This document shows, one piece after another, positions 1 through 5,936 of a DNA stretch of 7,207 nt (positions are counted from its first letter, which is position 1; each line of letters begins with the position of its first letter). Source of the DNA: an uncultured Lachnospiraceae bacterium (GTDB lineage: Bacteria; Bacillota; Clostridia; Lachnospirales; Lachnospiraceae); the NCBI GenBank assembly GCA_910585625.1, contig CAJUFQ010000058.1:1031-8237 (forward strand), read 5' to 3'. The position numbers were made by a program, and so were the translations under genes. The notes under the pieces are model-generated. The model was not told the origin of the DNA, ran no database searches, and worked only from the letters and a program-made list of their open reading frames with translations.

Positions 1-2
1 TT

Positions 3-131
3 CTTCTTCGGCTTGTGGGGCGGCCTCAGATCCCCGTCGCACAAAAAGTAATAATCTCCCTCCCGCGCCACGATCACATACAATCTGTCCTTGTCATGCC
101 CCGCTCTGGACGTAGCCAGATGTCCTATCAT
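3..131 (-). CDS. KOW-domain RNA-binding protein (L14e-like), 5' part only
   Basis: Partial gene running off the low-coordinate edge; 43 codons are visible. The protein begins MIGHLATSRAGHDKDRLYVI and continues through a REGDYYFLCDGDLRPP stretch to a basic HKPKK tail. This matches the small KOW-fold protein found between map and infA in many Clostridia: an early AGHDKDRLYVI strand-turn-strand and a DGDLRP...KPKK motif. The family is thought to bind RNA or ribosomes, but its exact role is poorly defined. The start is well supported: GGAGG at 139-143 lies 7 bases before ATG at 129-131. The frame stays open upstream to 329 but has no ATG, GTG or TTG start there. It follows map after a 187-base spacer filled by a tandem repeat, which is unusually long for this position. 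The identification rests on motif and context; the C-terminus is not visible. Confidence 0.85.
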   Translation of the reverse strand, partial: MIGHLATSRAGHDKDRLYVIVAREGDYYFLCDGDLRPPHKPKK

Positions 132-138
132 ACCATGT

Positions 139-143
139 CCTCC
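139..143 (-). promoter_or_regulatory. Shine-Dalgarno site of the KOW gene
   Basis: GGAGG on the minus strand, 7 bases before ATG at 129-131. It decides the start of the truncated KOW gene and lies just outside the upstream tandem repeat. Confidence 0.8.
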
Positions 144-153
144 GTCCCAGCCC

Positions 154-314
154 CCTCTGCTGCAAAAGCATCTCCTTTTGGCTCCGCTTCTCCGTCTTCC
201 TGCCCGGCACCATCCAAATAGCCTGCCTCTGGCGCAAAAGCATCTCCTTTTGGCTCCGCTTCTCCGTCTTCCTGCCCGGCACCACCCAAATACCCCGGCC
301 TCTGGCGCAAAAGC
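154..314. repeat. 72/73-base tandem repeat, about 2.2 copies, in the map-KOW spacer
   Basis: Two near-identical units lie at 162-233 (72 bases) and 234-306 (73 bases). A 16-base core (plus strand CCTCTGSYGCAAAAGC) appears three times, at 154-169, 226-241 and 299-314. The first 50 or so bases of the two units are identical except for one substitution. Divergence is confined to the far end, where one unit has a single extra base. On the minus strand each unit carries CAAAAG-GAGATG-CTTTTG, a six-pair inverted repeat with GGAG at the loop edge. All three minus-strand frames are open across the array. One of them reads as an acidic repeat (GYLDGAGQEDGEAEP..., 24 residues per unit). No transposase or known insertion sequence ends are present. 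Confidence 0.9.
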
Positions 315-318
315 CTTC

Positions 319-1071
319 TCAGCAGCGTGTCAGGATCTCCGGCTCTCCCTCGGTGATCAGAATCGTGTTCTCGTAATGGGCGGACCAGGAGCCGTCCTCG
401 GTCACAACGGTCCAATTATCGTCAAGCCATTCCACGTCCGCTCTGCCCATGTTGATCATAGGCTCCACCGCAAGAGTCATTCCCGGCCGGAGCTTAGGTC
501 CCCTGCGGGTCTGGGCAAAATTGGGGATCTGGGGATCCTCGTGGAGCTTGGTTCCCACGCCATGGCCCACAAGCTCCCGCACGATGCCGTAGCCGTAGGG
601 CTTCACATAGGCCGCAATGGCGTTGGAGATGTCAAAGAGATGGTTCCCTGCCTTCGCCATCTTCAAGCCCGCGAAAAAGCTCTCTCTGGTCACGTTGATA
701 AGCTTCTGAGCCTCGGCGCTGATCTTTCCCACCCCATGGGTTCTGGCCTCGTCCGAATGATATCCCTGATAGATCATCCCCGCATCCAGACTGACAATGT
801 CGCCCTCCTCCAGAATGCGGTGCTTATTGGGTATCCCATGCACCACCTCGTCGTTCACCGACACGCAGATACTGGCCGGATACCCGTTGTAGTGCAGAAA
901 GTTCGGGATTCCTCCCAGTTTGCGGATGCAAGTGTCGCCCTTAATGTCGATCTCCTTGGTGGATATGCCCGGTCGAATGAATTCCTCCAGCTCCTGATGC
1001 ACGATGGCCAGCAGCCTGCAGGATTCTCTTATCAGCCCGATCTGTTTTTCCGTCTTAATTATTATTCCCAT
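319..1071 (-). CDS. map: Type I methionyl aminopeptidase
   Basis: Cytosolic metalloprotease that removes the initiator methionine from new proteins. The 250-residue protein has the full pita-bread fold. The five metal ligands are present: D96 (SLDAG), D107 (YHSDEART), H170 (GHGVG), E203 (AVEPM) and E234 (HYENT). The substrate histidine is H79 (VHGIP). This is the short form, without the N-terminal SH3-binding zinc extension, and it ends naturally a few residues after GEPEIL. The start is ATG at 1069-1071; its best Shine-Dalgarno (AAGGA, 1085-1089) is 13 bases away, longer than its neighbours, so expression may partly depend on adk translation. It lies 29 bases after adk, as in many Firmicutes. 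A repeat-encoded frame downstream could be a detached C-terminal extension (see findings). Confidence 0.97.
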   Translation of the reverse strand: MGIIIKTEKQIGLIRESCRLLAIVHQELEEFIRPGISTKEIDIKGDTCIRKLGGIPNFLHYNGYPASICVSVNDEVVHGIPNKHRILEEGDIVSLDAGMIYQGYHSDEARTHGVGKISAEAQKLINVTRESFFAGLKMAKAGNHLFDISNAIAAYVKPYGYGIVRELVGHGVGTKLHEDPQIPNFAQTRRGPKLRPGMTLAVEPMINMGRADVEWLDDNWTVVTEDGSWSAHYENTILITEGEPEILTRC

Positions 1072-1100
1072 GGCACAATCATTTTCCTTCCGGCGCTGCC

Positions 1101-1745
1101 TTACTCTGCAAGTATATTCTTGATGGCCCCGAACACATCCTTCATGTCCATGGTTCCGTCCACGGTCTTGAGAATGCCCTTCTGGGTATAATAGTCGATC
1201 AGAGGCTGGGTCTGGTCGTGGTATATCTTGAGGCGGTTGGAGACGGTCTCAGCCTTATCGTCGTCCCGCAGCACCAGCTCGCTGCCGCAGTCGTCGCAGA
1301 CGCCCTCCTTCTTGGGAGGAATATGCTCCACATGATAGGTCGCCCCGCATTTCAGGCAGGCGCGCCTTCCCGACATTCTCCTGACGATGTTTTCGTCCGG
1401 CACATCTACGTCAATGGCATAATCAAGCTTTTCGCCCAGCTTATCCAGAGCCTCGTCAAGCACCTGCGCCTGAGGGATTGTTCTGGGGAAACCGTCCAGC
1501 ACATAGCCTCCTGCACAGTCCTCCTTGGCCACACGGTCCAGAAGGATCTTCACGGTAAGCTCATCCGGCACCAGAAGGCCCTGATCCATGTACTTCTTGG
1601 CCTCCACCCCCAGCTGCGTCCCTTTGCTCACATTCGCCCGGAAAATATCCCCCGTGGACACATGGGGAATACCGTACTCCTCCGCGATCATCTTCGCCTG
1701 CGTTCCCTTTCCGGCGCCAGGCGCACCCAACATGACTATCTTCAT
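1101..1745 (-). CDS. adk: Adenylate kinase
   Basis: Cytosolic enzyme that interconverts ATP + AMP and 2 ADP and so sets the adenylate pool. The 214-residue protein has the P-loop GAPGAGKGTQ at residues 7-16, the AMP-binding region TGDIFR near 31-36, and the DGFPRT motif at 84-89 with the catalytic arginine. It has a long-type LID with four zinc cysteines C130, C133, C150 and C153. The zinc LID is common in Gram-positive enzymes and absent from the Escherichia coli one. The start is ATG at 1743-1745 with GGAGG at 1753-1757, a spacing of 7 bases. The gene sits between secY and map, the standard Firmicute order, but a 218-base spacer with a promoter-like signal separates it from secY, so it probably begins its own transcript. 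Confidence 0.98.
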   Translation of the reverse strand: MKIVMLGAPGAGKGTQAKMIAEEYGIPHVSTGDIFRANVSKGTQLGVEAKKYMDQGLLVPDELTVKILLDRVAKEDCAGGYVLDGFPRTIPQAQVLDEALDKLGEKLDYAIDVDVPDENIVRRMSGRRACLKCGATYHVEHIPPKKEGVCDDCGSELVLRDDDKAETVSNRLKIYHDQTQPLIDYYTQKGILKTVDGTMDMKDVFGAIKNILAE

Positions 1746-1828
1746 CCTTATACCTCCCTATACGCTTCTGCGCACATGCCAACCACAAAAGAATCCATAG
1801 ATGCCCCGCAGCCACAGACTCTTTTCCT

Positions 1829-1857
1829 ATTGTACATAGTTTCCGGCGGATTTGCAA
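1829..1857 (-). promoter_or_regulatory. Sigma-A-like promoter for adk-map
   Basis: On the minus strand, TTGCAA (1852-1857) and TACAAT (1829-1834) are separated by exactly 17 bases. They match the -35 consensus at 4 of 6 and the -10 at 5 of 6. Transcription would begin near 1822 and give a leader of roughly 75 bases before adk. The surrounding spacer is more AT-rich than the genes on either side, as expected for a promoter region. Inferred from sequence alone. Confidence 0.6.
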
Positions 1858-1904
1858 TACACAAAATTCATATAATTCCCAAAAATACCGGATCCAACGA
1901 AATA

Positions 1905-1940
1905 ACTGGCACACCTTGGGTCTCCCCTCAGTGTACCAGT
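1905..1940 (-). terminator. Hairpin after secY; possible weak terminator or attenuator
   Basis: Inverted repeat ACTGGCACAC (1905-1914) with GTGTACCAGT (1931-1940): nine of ten bases pair, with one C-A mismatch. A GGG/CCC pairing inside the loop could extend it. On the minus strand the hairpin begins 23 bases after the secY stop and is followed by TATTTCGTT, a broken T-tract. That makes it a plausible but not strong intrinsic terminator. It lies just before the adk promoter candidate. Confidence 0.45.
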
Positions 1941-1963
1941 TTCCTGCACCATACACATATGGC

Positions 1964-3277
1964 CTACTTCTCCAAAAAGCCTTTGTAATTCCGCACCAGC
2001 ATCTGAGACTCCATCTGCTTCATGGTCTCCAGCACTACGCTGACGATGATGATAAGACTCGTTCCGCCGAAAGAGACACTGGCCTTGAAGATACCGTTGA
2101 ACACATAGGGAAGAACCGCCACTACCGTGAGGCCTGCAGCACCGATGAATACGATGTAGTTCAGTACCCCGTTCAGATAGTCGCTGGTGGGCTTTCCCGG
2201 CCTTATGCCCGGAATGAAGCCGCCCTGCTTCTTCATGTTGTCCGCGATCATCAGCGGGTTAAAGGTAATTGAAGTGTAAAAATATGCAAAGAGAATAATC
2301 AGCACAACATACACCAGCAGACCCACCGTATACTTCAGGTCGCTGGGATTGCACCATGTGGCCGAATTCAGATATTTCAGGATCTCGCTCCATGCGCCCG
2401 TCCCATTGTAGCCTGCAAATGACGAAATCATAATTGGCATCTGCATCAGCGACTGGGCAAATATTACCGGAATAACGCCCGCGGTATTCACCTTCAGGGG
2501 AATGTTGGATGTCTGTCCTCCCACCATCTTCCGTCCCTGCACCTTGTTGGCGTACTGCACAGGAATCCTGCGCACACCGTCGTTCAGAATGATCACCAGC
2601 ACAACCATGCCCACGATGATGGCGATGATAACTGCCGCCGCCAGAACCGCCGTGGCAGGCGCCTTGCCGAACACGAACTGCTCGAACAGATTCTTCAGAT
2701 CCTCCGGAAGCCTTGAAATGATGTTGATGACCAGAACGATGGATATACCGTTTCCAATGCCCTTTTCCGTGATCCTCTCGCCCACCCACATCAGGAACGC
2801 GCTGCCTGCCGTAAGCGTGGCAACCGCTGAGATCACGCTCAACGCATTATATTCCAGCAGATACCCCTGCCTTCCGAAAGCAACGGCCATGGCAGTGGAC
2901 TGAATCAGCGCAAGCACAATGGTCACGTATCTCGTTATGGCCGTGATCTTCTTCCTTCCATCCTCGCCGTCCCTCTGCATTTCCTCCAGTTTGGGGATCG
3001 CAATGGTAAGCAGCTGCATAATGATGGATGATGTGATGTAAGGGTTGATGTTCAAGGCCAGAATGGACATATTGATGAAAGAACCACCCGTAATCGCATC
3101 AAAGAAATTAAAGGCCCCATTTGCCTGGCCTTCGAACCAGCTTCTGAAAAACTCGCCGTTCACGCCGGGCACAGGCAGCTGTGATCCGATACGGATCACA
3201 ACCAGCATGACGAAAGTAAAGAAAATCTTGCCCCTGAGCTCTTTAATTTTGAAAGCGTTCTTCAGCGTTGTAAGCAT
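1964..3277 (-). CDS. secY: Preprotein translocase subunit SecY
   Basis: Central channel of the SecYEG translocon in the cytoplasmic membrane; it passes unfolded proteins across or into the membrane. The 437-residue protein has the ten membrane helices expected of the family. TM1 is near residues 18-38, followed by the plug and TM2 region (GGSFINMSILALNINPYI, 64-81). The cytoplasmic loop RRIPVQYA is near 236-243, and the SecA/ribosome-contacting loop GGFIPGIRPGKPT is at 352-364. GGTSLLI-type sequence is near 404-410, and the C-terminus is NYKGFLEK. The length is normal. The ATG at 3275-3277 shares one base with the rplO TAA stop (TAATG), and GAGG at 3285-3288 provides a Shine-Dalgarno inside the end of rplO. 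Translation is therefore probably coupled to rplO. It appears to be the last gene of the spc transcript proper. Confidence 0.98.
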   Translation of the reverse strand: MLTTLKNAFKIKELRGKIFFTFVMLVVIRIGSQLPVPGVNGEFFRSWFEGQANGAFNFFDAITGGSFINMSILALNINPYITSSIIMQLLTIAIPKLEEMQRDGEDGRKKITAITRYVTIVLALIQSTAMAVAFGRQGYLLEYNALSVISAVATLTAGSAFLMWVGERITEKGIGNGISIVLVINIISRLPEDLKNLFEQFVFGKAPATAVLAAAVIIAIIVGMVVLVIILNDGVRRIPVQYANKVQGRKMVGGQTSNIPLKVNTAGVIPVIFAQSLMQMPIMISSFAGYNGTGAWSEILKYLNSATWCNPSDLKYTVGLLVYVVLIILFAYFYTSITFNPLMIADNMKKQGGFIPGIRPGKPTSDYLNGVLNYIVFIGAAGLTVVAVLPYVFNGIFKASVSFGGTSLIIIVSVVLETMKQMESQMLVRNYKGFLEK

Positions 3278-3714
3278 TACATCACCTCTGCTGTTCCACC
3301 AAGCGCCTCAATCTTCTCCTTTGCGGATGCACTGAATGCATTCACCTTTACATTGAGTTTTTTGGTTAATTCTCCATTTCCGAGTATCTTAACCCCGTCT
3401 CTGGGATTTTTGACGATGCCGGCTTCTTTCAGCTTCGCTATGTCCACCGTCGTTCCATCCTCGAAACGCTCAAGATCGCGCAAATTGATGGCAACGATCT
3501 CCTTGCTGTTTATATTGGTAAAGCCTCTCTTGGGAATACGTCTGTACAAAGGCATCTGGCCGCCCTCGAAACCAAGCCTGGGAGCGCCGGAACGAGCCTT
3601 CTGACCCTTATGTCCCTTACCTGCGGTCTTGCCGTTTCCGGACGCATGGCCGCGGCCTCTCCTAAAATCGTGATGCTTGGAACCTTCTGCAGGCCTCAAA
3701 TTGGATAATTCCAT
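3277..3714 (-). CDS. rplO: 50S ribosomal protein L15
   Basis: Late-assembling large-subunit protein of 145 residues. The N-terminal third is the glycine- and arginine-rich extension typical of L15 (MELSNLRPAEGSKHHDFRRG, then SGNGKTAGKGHKGQKARSG), which threads into 23S rRNA. The GFEGGQMPLYRRIPKRGF motif follows, then a globular C-terminal domain. The frame stays open to a GTG at 3721-3723, but ATG at 3712-3714 is the better start. It has AAGGAGG at 3723-3729, 8 bases upstream, and gives the usual MELSNLRPAEGS N-terminus. The gene lies 21 bases after rpmD, and its TAA overlaps the secY ATG by one base. Confidence 0.97.
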   Translation of the reverse strand: MELSNLRPAEGSKHHDFRRGRGHASGNGKTAGKGHKGQKARSGAPRLGFEGGQMPLYRRIPKRGFTNINSKEIVAINLRDLERFEDGTTVDIAKLKEAGIVKNPRDGVKILGNGELTKKLNVKVNAFSASAKEKIEALGGTAEVM

Positions 3715-3735
3715 TTCTAACACCTCCTTGTCTGA

Positions 3736-3921
3736 TTATACTTCTTCAACCTTTAACATATGGTTCACCAGGCGAATCTGTCCTCTCGTGGCATCATTGT
3801 CAGGAAGTATCACGGACTTGCCTATCTTGCGAAGCCCCATAGACTCTACAATCTCCTTGTTCTTCCGTACCGCGCCGATGGTGGACCTTACCAAAGTGAT
3901 TTTCAACTTCTTTCCTTCCAT
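3736..3921 (-). CDS. rpmD: 50S ribosomal protein L30
   Basis: Small large-subunit protein of 61 residues with the short bacterial L30 fold. It shows LKITLVRSTIGAVRKNKEIV at the start, a GLRKIGKSVILPDN middle and RGQIRLVNHMLKVEE at the end. All are diagnostic, and the length is normal for bacteria. It starts at ATG 3919-3921 with AAGGAG at 3929-3934, 7 bases upstream. It sits between rpsE and rplO as in nearly all bacterial spc operons. Nothing odd is seen. Confidence 0.96.
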   Translation of the reverse strand: MEGKKLKITLVRSTIGAVRKNKEIVESMGLRKIGKSVILPDNDATRGQIRLVNHMLKVEEV

Positions 3922-3962
3922 TCCTGTTCTCCTTTCAAAGCTGCCGGACCAAAGCCTTCAGC

Positions 3963-4472
3963 CTATGCCAAAATCTCTTCCACAGACTTTCCACGGCTCC
4001 TGGCCACTTCCTCCGGCGTCTTGAGCTGGCTCAAGCCGGTGATGGTTGCCAGAACCACGTTCTGCTTGTTGTTGGATCCGAGAGACTTGGTACGGATATT
4101 CTTGATGCCTGCCAGCTCGCAGACAACACGGGCAGGACCGCCTGCGATGATGCCCGTACCTTCGGGAGCCTTCTTGAGCAGAACATTGGCAGAGCCAAAC
4201 TTGCCCACGAAGTCATGGGAAATCGAATTGTTCTCGTCCATGGCAACCTTGACGATGTGCTTCATGGCGTCTTCCTTCCCCTTGCGGATGGCTTCAGGAA
4301 TTTCTACCGCCTTGCCAAGGCCTGCGCCCACATGGCCGTTGCCGTCGCCCACCACCACCAAAGCAGTGAAGCGCATATTGCGTCCGCCCTTGACGGTCTT
4401 GGCCACACGCTTAATGGTTACAACCTTGTCGGTCAATTCCATCTGGCTTACATCTATGATTGTATTTTTCAT
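3963..4472 (-). CDS. rpsE: 30S ribosomal protein S5
   Basis: Small-subunit protein of 169 residues involved in decoding fidelity and 30S assembly. The N-terminal double-stranded-RNA-binding-like S5 domain is at about residues 11-75, with KVVTIKRVAKTVKGGRNMRF and VVVGDGNGHVGAGLGKA. The C-terminal domain contains LLKKAPEGTGIIAGGPARVV and the SLGSNNKQNVVLAT loop. The loop around GGRNMRF is where spectinomycin-resistance mutations fall in this family; it looks ordinary here. The start at ATG 4470-4472 has AAGGAAG about 11 bases upstream, slightly longer than ideal. The MKNTIIDVSQMEL N-terminus resembles Lachnospiraceae S5 proteins. It lies 20 bases after rplR. Confidence 0.97.
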   Translation of the reverse strand: MKNTIIDVSQMELTDKVVTIKRVAKTVKGGRNMRFTALVVVGDGNGHVGAGLGKAVEIPEAIRKGKEDAMKHIVKVAMDENNSISHDFVGKFGSANVLLKKAPEGTGIIAGGPARVVCELAGIKNIRTKSLGSNNKQNVVLATITGLSQLKTPEEVARSRGKSVEEILA

Positions 4473-4492
4473 GGTGTGTTCGTCTTCCTTTC

Positions 4493-4861
4493 CTAGAATT
4501 CCAAGCCAGCTTCTCTGGCCGCCTCGGCTAACGCCGCGATCTTTCCGTGATATATAAAGCCGCCCCTGTCAAAGACAACCTGGCTGATGCCCTTCTCCAC
4601 GGCCCTCTTGCCGATTACAGTGCCAAGGTATGCCGCAGCATCAACATTATTGGTCTTCGTAAGCTCTGCCTTGATCTCCTTTTCCAGAGTGCAGGCGGAT
4701 ACCAATGTATTCCCAACCGTATCGTCGATAATTTGAGCATACATATGATTATTGCTTCTGAACACTGCCAGACGCGGTCTTTCGGCAGTGCCACTGAAGC
4801 GGTTACGAATTCTCATGTGCTTTTTAACACGAACTTCTTTTCTTGACTTCTTGCTAACCAT
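4493..4861 (-). CDS. rplR: 50S ribosomal protein L18
   Basis: 5S rRNA-binding protein of the central protuberance, 122 residues. Diagnostic sequences are the basic N-terminus (MVSKKSRKEVRVKKHMRIRN), FSGTAERPRLAVFRSNNHMY in the middle, and the C-terminal DRGGFIYHGKIAALAEAARE ending in AGLEF. Two ATGs are possible, at 4865-4867 and 4859-4861. The second is chosen because AAGGAG (4871-4876) is 9 bases before it but only 3 before the first, and because it gives the usual family length. It follows rplF after about 20 bases and works in the cell with L5 (also encoded here) to hold 5S rRNA. Confidence 0.96.
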   Translation of the reverse strand: MVSKKSRKEVRVKKHMRIRNRFSGTAERPRLAVFRSNNHMYAQIIDDTVGNTLVSACTLEKEIKAELTKTNNVDAAAYLGTVIGKRAVEKGISQVVFDRGGFIYHGKIAALAEAAREAGLEF

Positions 4862-4881
4862 CTTCATACTCTCCTTATCTG

Positions 4882-5424
4882 CTATTTCTTACCGGTCTTG
4901 CCAACTTTGCGTCTGATGACCTCATCGGCATACTTGATACCCTTGCCCTTATAAGGCTCCGGTCTCCTCTTGTCCCTGATTTCAGCGGCGAACTGGCCTA
5001 CCTTTTCTTTGTCGATGCCCTTGACGGTGATCAGGTTCTGTCCCTCTACTACCGTCTCGATGCCTTCAGGATCCTCCATCTCCACGGGATGGGAGTACCC
5101 AAGGTTCAGGGTCAGCTTCTTTCCTGCCTTAGCAGCCCTATAACCCACGCCGTTGACCTCCAGCTTCTTCTGGTAGCCTTCGGTGACGCCCACCACCATG
5201 TTATGGATAAGCGTTCTGGTCAGCCCGTGAAGAGACTTCATCTTCTTCAGGTCGTTGGGCCTGCTCACATGCACCTGCCCGTCTTCCTGCGTGATCGTCA
5301 TCTCATGGGGAAGCACTCTCTCCAGCGTCCCCTTAGGTCCCTTCACAGTGATCTTGTTATTTTCTGCAATCTCCACAGTTACGCCTGCGGGAACTGCGAT
5401 TGGCATTCTACCTATACGCGACAT
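4882..5424 (-). CDS. rplF: 50S ribosomal protein L6
   Basis: Large-subunit protein near the factor-binding site, 180 residues with the two repeated L6 domains. The N-terminus MSRIGRMPIAVPAGV, the VKGPKGTL motif, GVTEGYQKKLEVNGVGYRA at the domain boundary, and the C-terminal signature IRDKRRPEPYKGKGIKYADE are all present. An open frame extends 10 codons further upstream, but ATG at 5422-5424 is the right start: GGAGG at 5432-5436 is 7 bases before it and the MSRIGRMPI N-terminus is universal in the family. A 94-base spacer containing a strong hairpin separates it from rpsH, long for this operon. Confidence 0.97.
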   Translation of the reverse strand: MSRIGRMPIAVPAGVTVEIAENNKITVKGPKGTLERVLPHEMTITQEDGQVHVSRPNDLKKMKSLHGLTRTLIHNMVVGVTEGYQKKLEVNGVGYRAAKAGKKLTLNLGYSHPVEMEDPEGIETVVEGQNLITVKGIDKEKVGQFAAEIRDKRRPEPYKGKGIKYADEVIRRKVGKTGKK

Positions 5425-5469
5425 GCCCGTACCTCCTATATTCTTAAACTCCAATAAAACATTGCCTCC

Positions 5470-5492
5470 GTGAGCCTGCCCTGCAAGCTCAC
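5470..5492 (-). repeat. Hairpin element in the rpsH-rplF spacer
   Basis: GTGAGCTTGC pairs fully with GCAGGCTCAC around a 3-base AGG loop (minus strand): ten pairs, one of them G-U. Its left arm and loop (AGGTGAGCTTGCAGG) resemble the first half of the 46-base units between rpsN and rpsH (AGGTGAGTGCAGG in unit A), suggesting a related single copy. No T-tract follows directly, so it is not a typical terminator. The rest of the 94-base spacer (5425-5518) holds a smaller GATTC/GAATC inverted repeat (near 5507-5518) and the rplF Shine-Dalgarno. Confidence 0.6.
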
Positions 5493-5518
5493 CTCTGCCG
5501 ATTCCTGAATCCGGAACC

Positions 5519-5920
5519 TTACCAAACGAAAGCCAGCACCTCGCCGCCTACCTGAAGCTCGCGAGCCTTCTTGTCAGTGATGACGCCCTGATTGGTGGAA
5601 ATAATCGCTATTCCCAAGCCCCCCAGAACTCTGGGCAGCTCGTCCTTGCCCGCATACACCCGCAGGCCGGGCTTGGAGATCCTCTTGATACCGGAGATGA
5701 TCTTCTCGCTCTTGTCGTTGCCGTACTTCAGAGTCATATGGATGGACTTGAAGTTGCCGTCGTCGATAATGTCAAACTTGCTTATATACCCCTCGTCAAA
5801 GAGGATCTGCGCGATGGACACCTTCATCTTGGAAACGGGAACATCCACCGTGTCGTGCTTGGCCATATTGGCGTTGCGGATTCTCGTAAGCATATCCGCG
5901 ATAGGATCGCTCATTGTCAT
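5519..5920 (-). CDS. rpsH: 30S ribosomal protein S8
   Basis: 16S rRNA-binding primary assembly protein of 133 residues; in Escherichia coli it is also the translational repressor of the spc operon. The N-terminus MTMSDPIADMLTRIRNA, the KMKVSIAQILFDEGYI stretch and the C-terminal rRNA-binding motif ISTNQGVITDKKARE followed by VGGEVLAFVW are all typical. The frame is open further upstream to 5977, but those codons lie in the tandem repeat. ATG at 5918-5920 has AAGGAGG at 5929-5935, 8 bases away, and is the correct start. A second ATG two codons later (5912-5914) is less well placed. The gene is separated from rpsN by a 46-base repeat array that ends one base before its Shine-Dalgarno. Confidence 0.97.
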   Translation of the reverse strand: MTMSDPIADMLTRIRNANMAKHDTVDVPVSKMKVSIAQILFDEGYISKFDIIDDGNFKSIHMTLKYGNDKSEKIISGIKRISKPGLRVYAGKDELPRVLGGLGIAIISTNQGVITDKKARELQVGGEVLAFVW

Positions 5921-5928
5921 TGTCTTTT

Positions 5929-5935
5929 CCTCCTT
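5929..5935 (-). promoter_or_regulatory. Shine-Dalgarno site of rpsH
   Basis: AAGGAGG on the minus strand, 8 bases before ATG at 5918-5920. It sits directly downstream of the last 46-base repeat unit, so any hairpin of that unit would abut the ribosome landing site. It rules out the longer reading frame from 5977. Confidence 0.85.
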
Positions 5936-5936
5936 C

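Noticed and set aside
91..1191. A 366-codon open frame on the plus strand across map and the repeat
   Set aside because: It lies antisense to map, whose catalytic residues are all intact. The protein is a low-complexity mirror with no recognisable domain and no supporting ribosome binding site.
2259..2789. A 176-codon minus-strand frame inside secY
   Set aside because: It overlaps secY in another frame; composition is G/H/R-rich and shows no domain, while SecY is full length and normal.
3760..4557. A 265-codon plus-strand open frame opposite rpmD, rpsE and part of rplR
   Set aside because: It is a shadow of three well-recognised ribosomal protein genes; long antisense frames are common in moderately GC-rich coding sequence.
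5436..5462. Eight-codon upstream open frame (MFYWSLRI) before rplF, with its stop overlapping the rplF Shine-Dalgarno
   Set aside because: Its nearest GGAGG is only 2 bases from the ATG, too close for normal initiation. It may be chance, though the overlap is neat.
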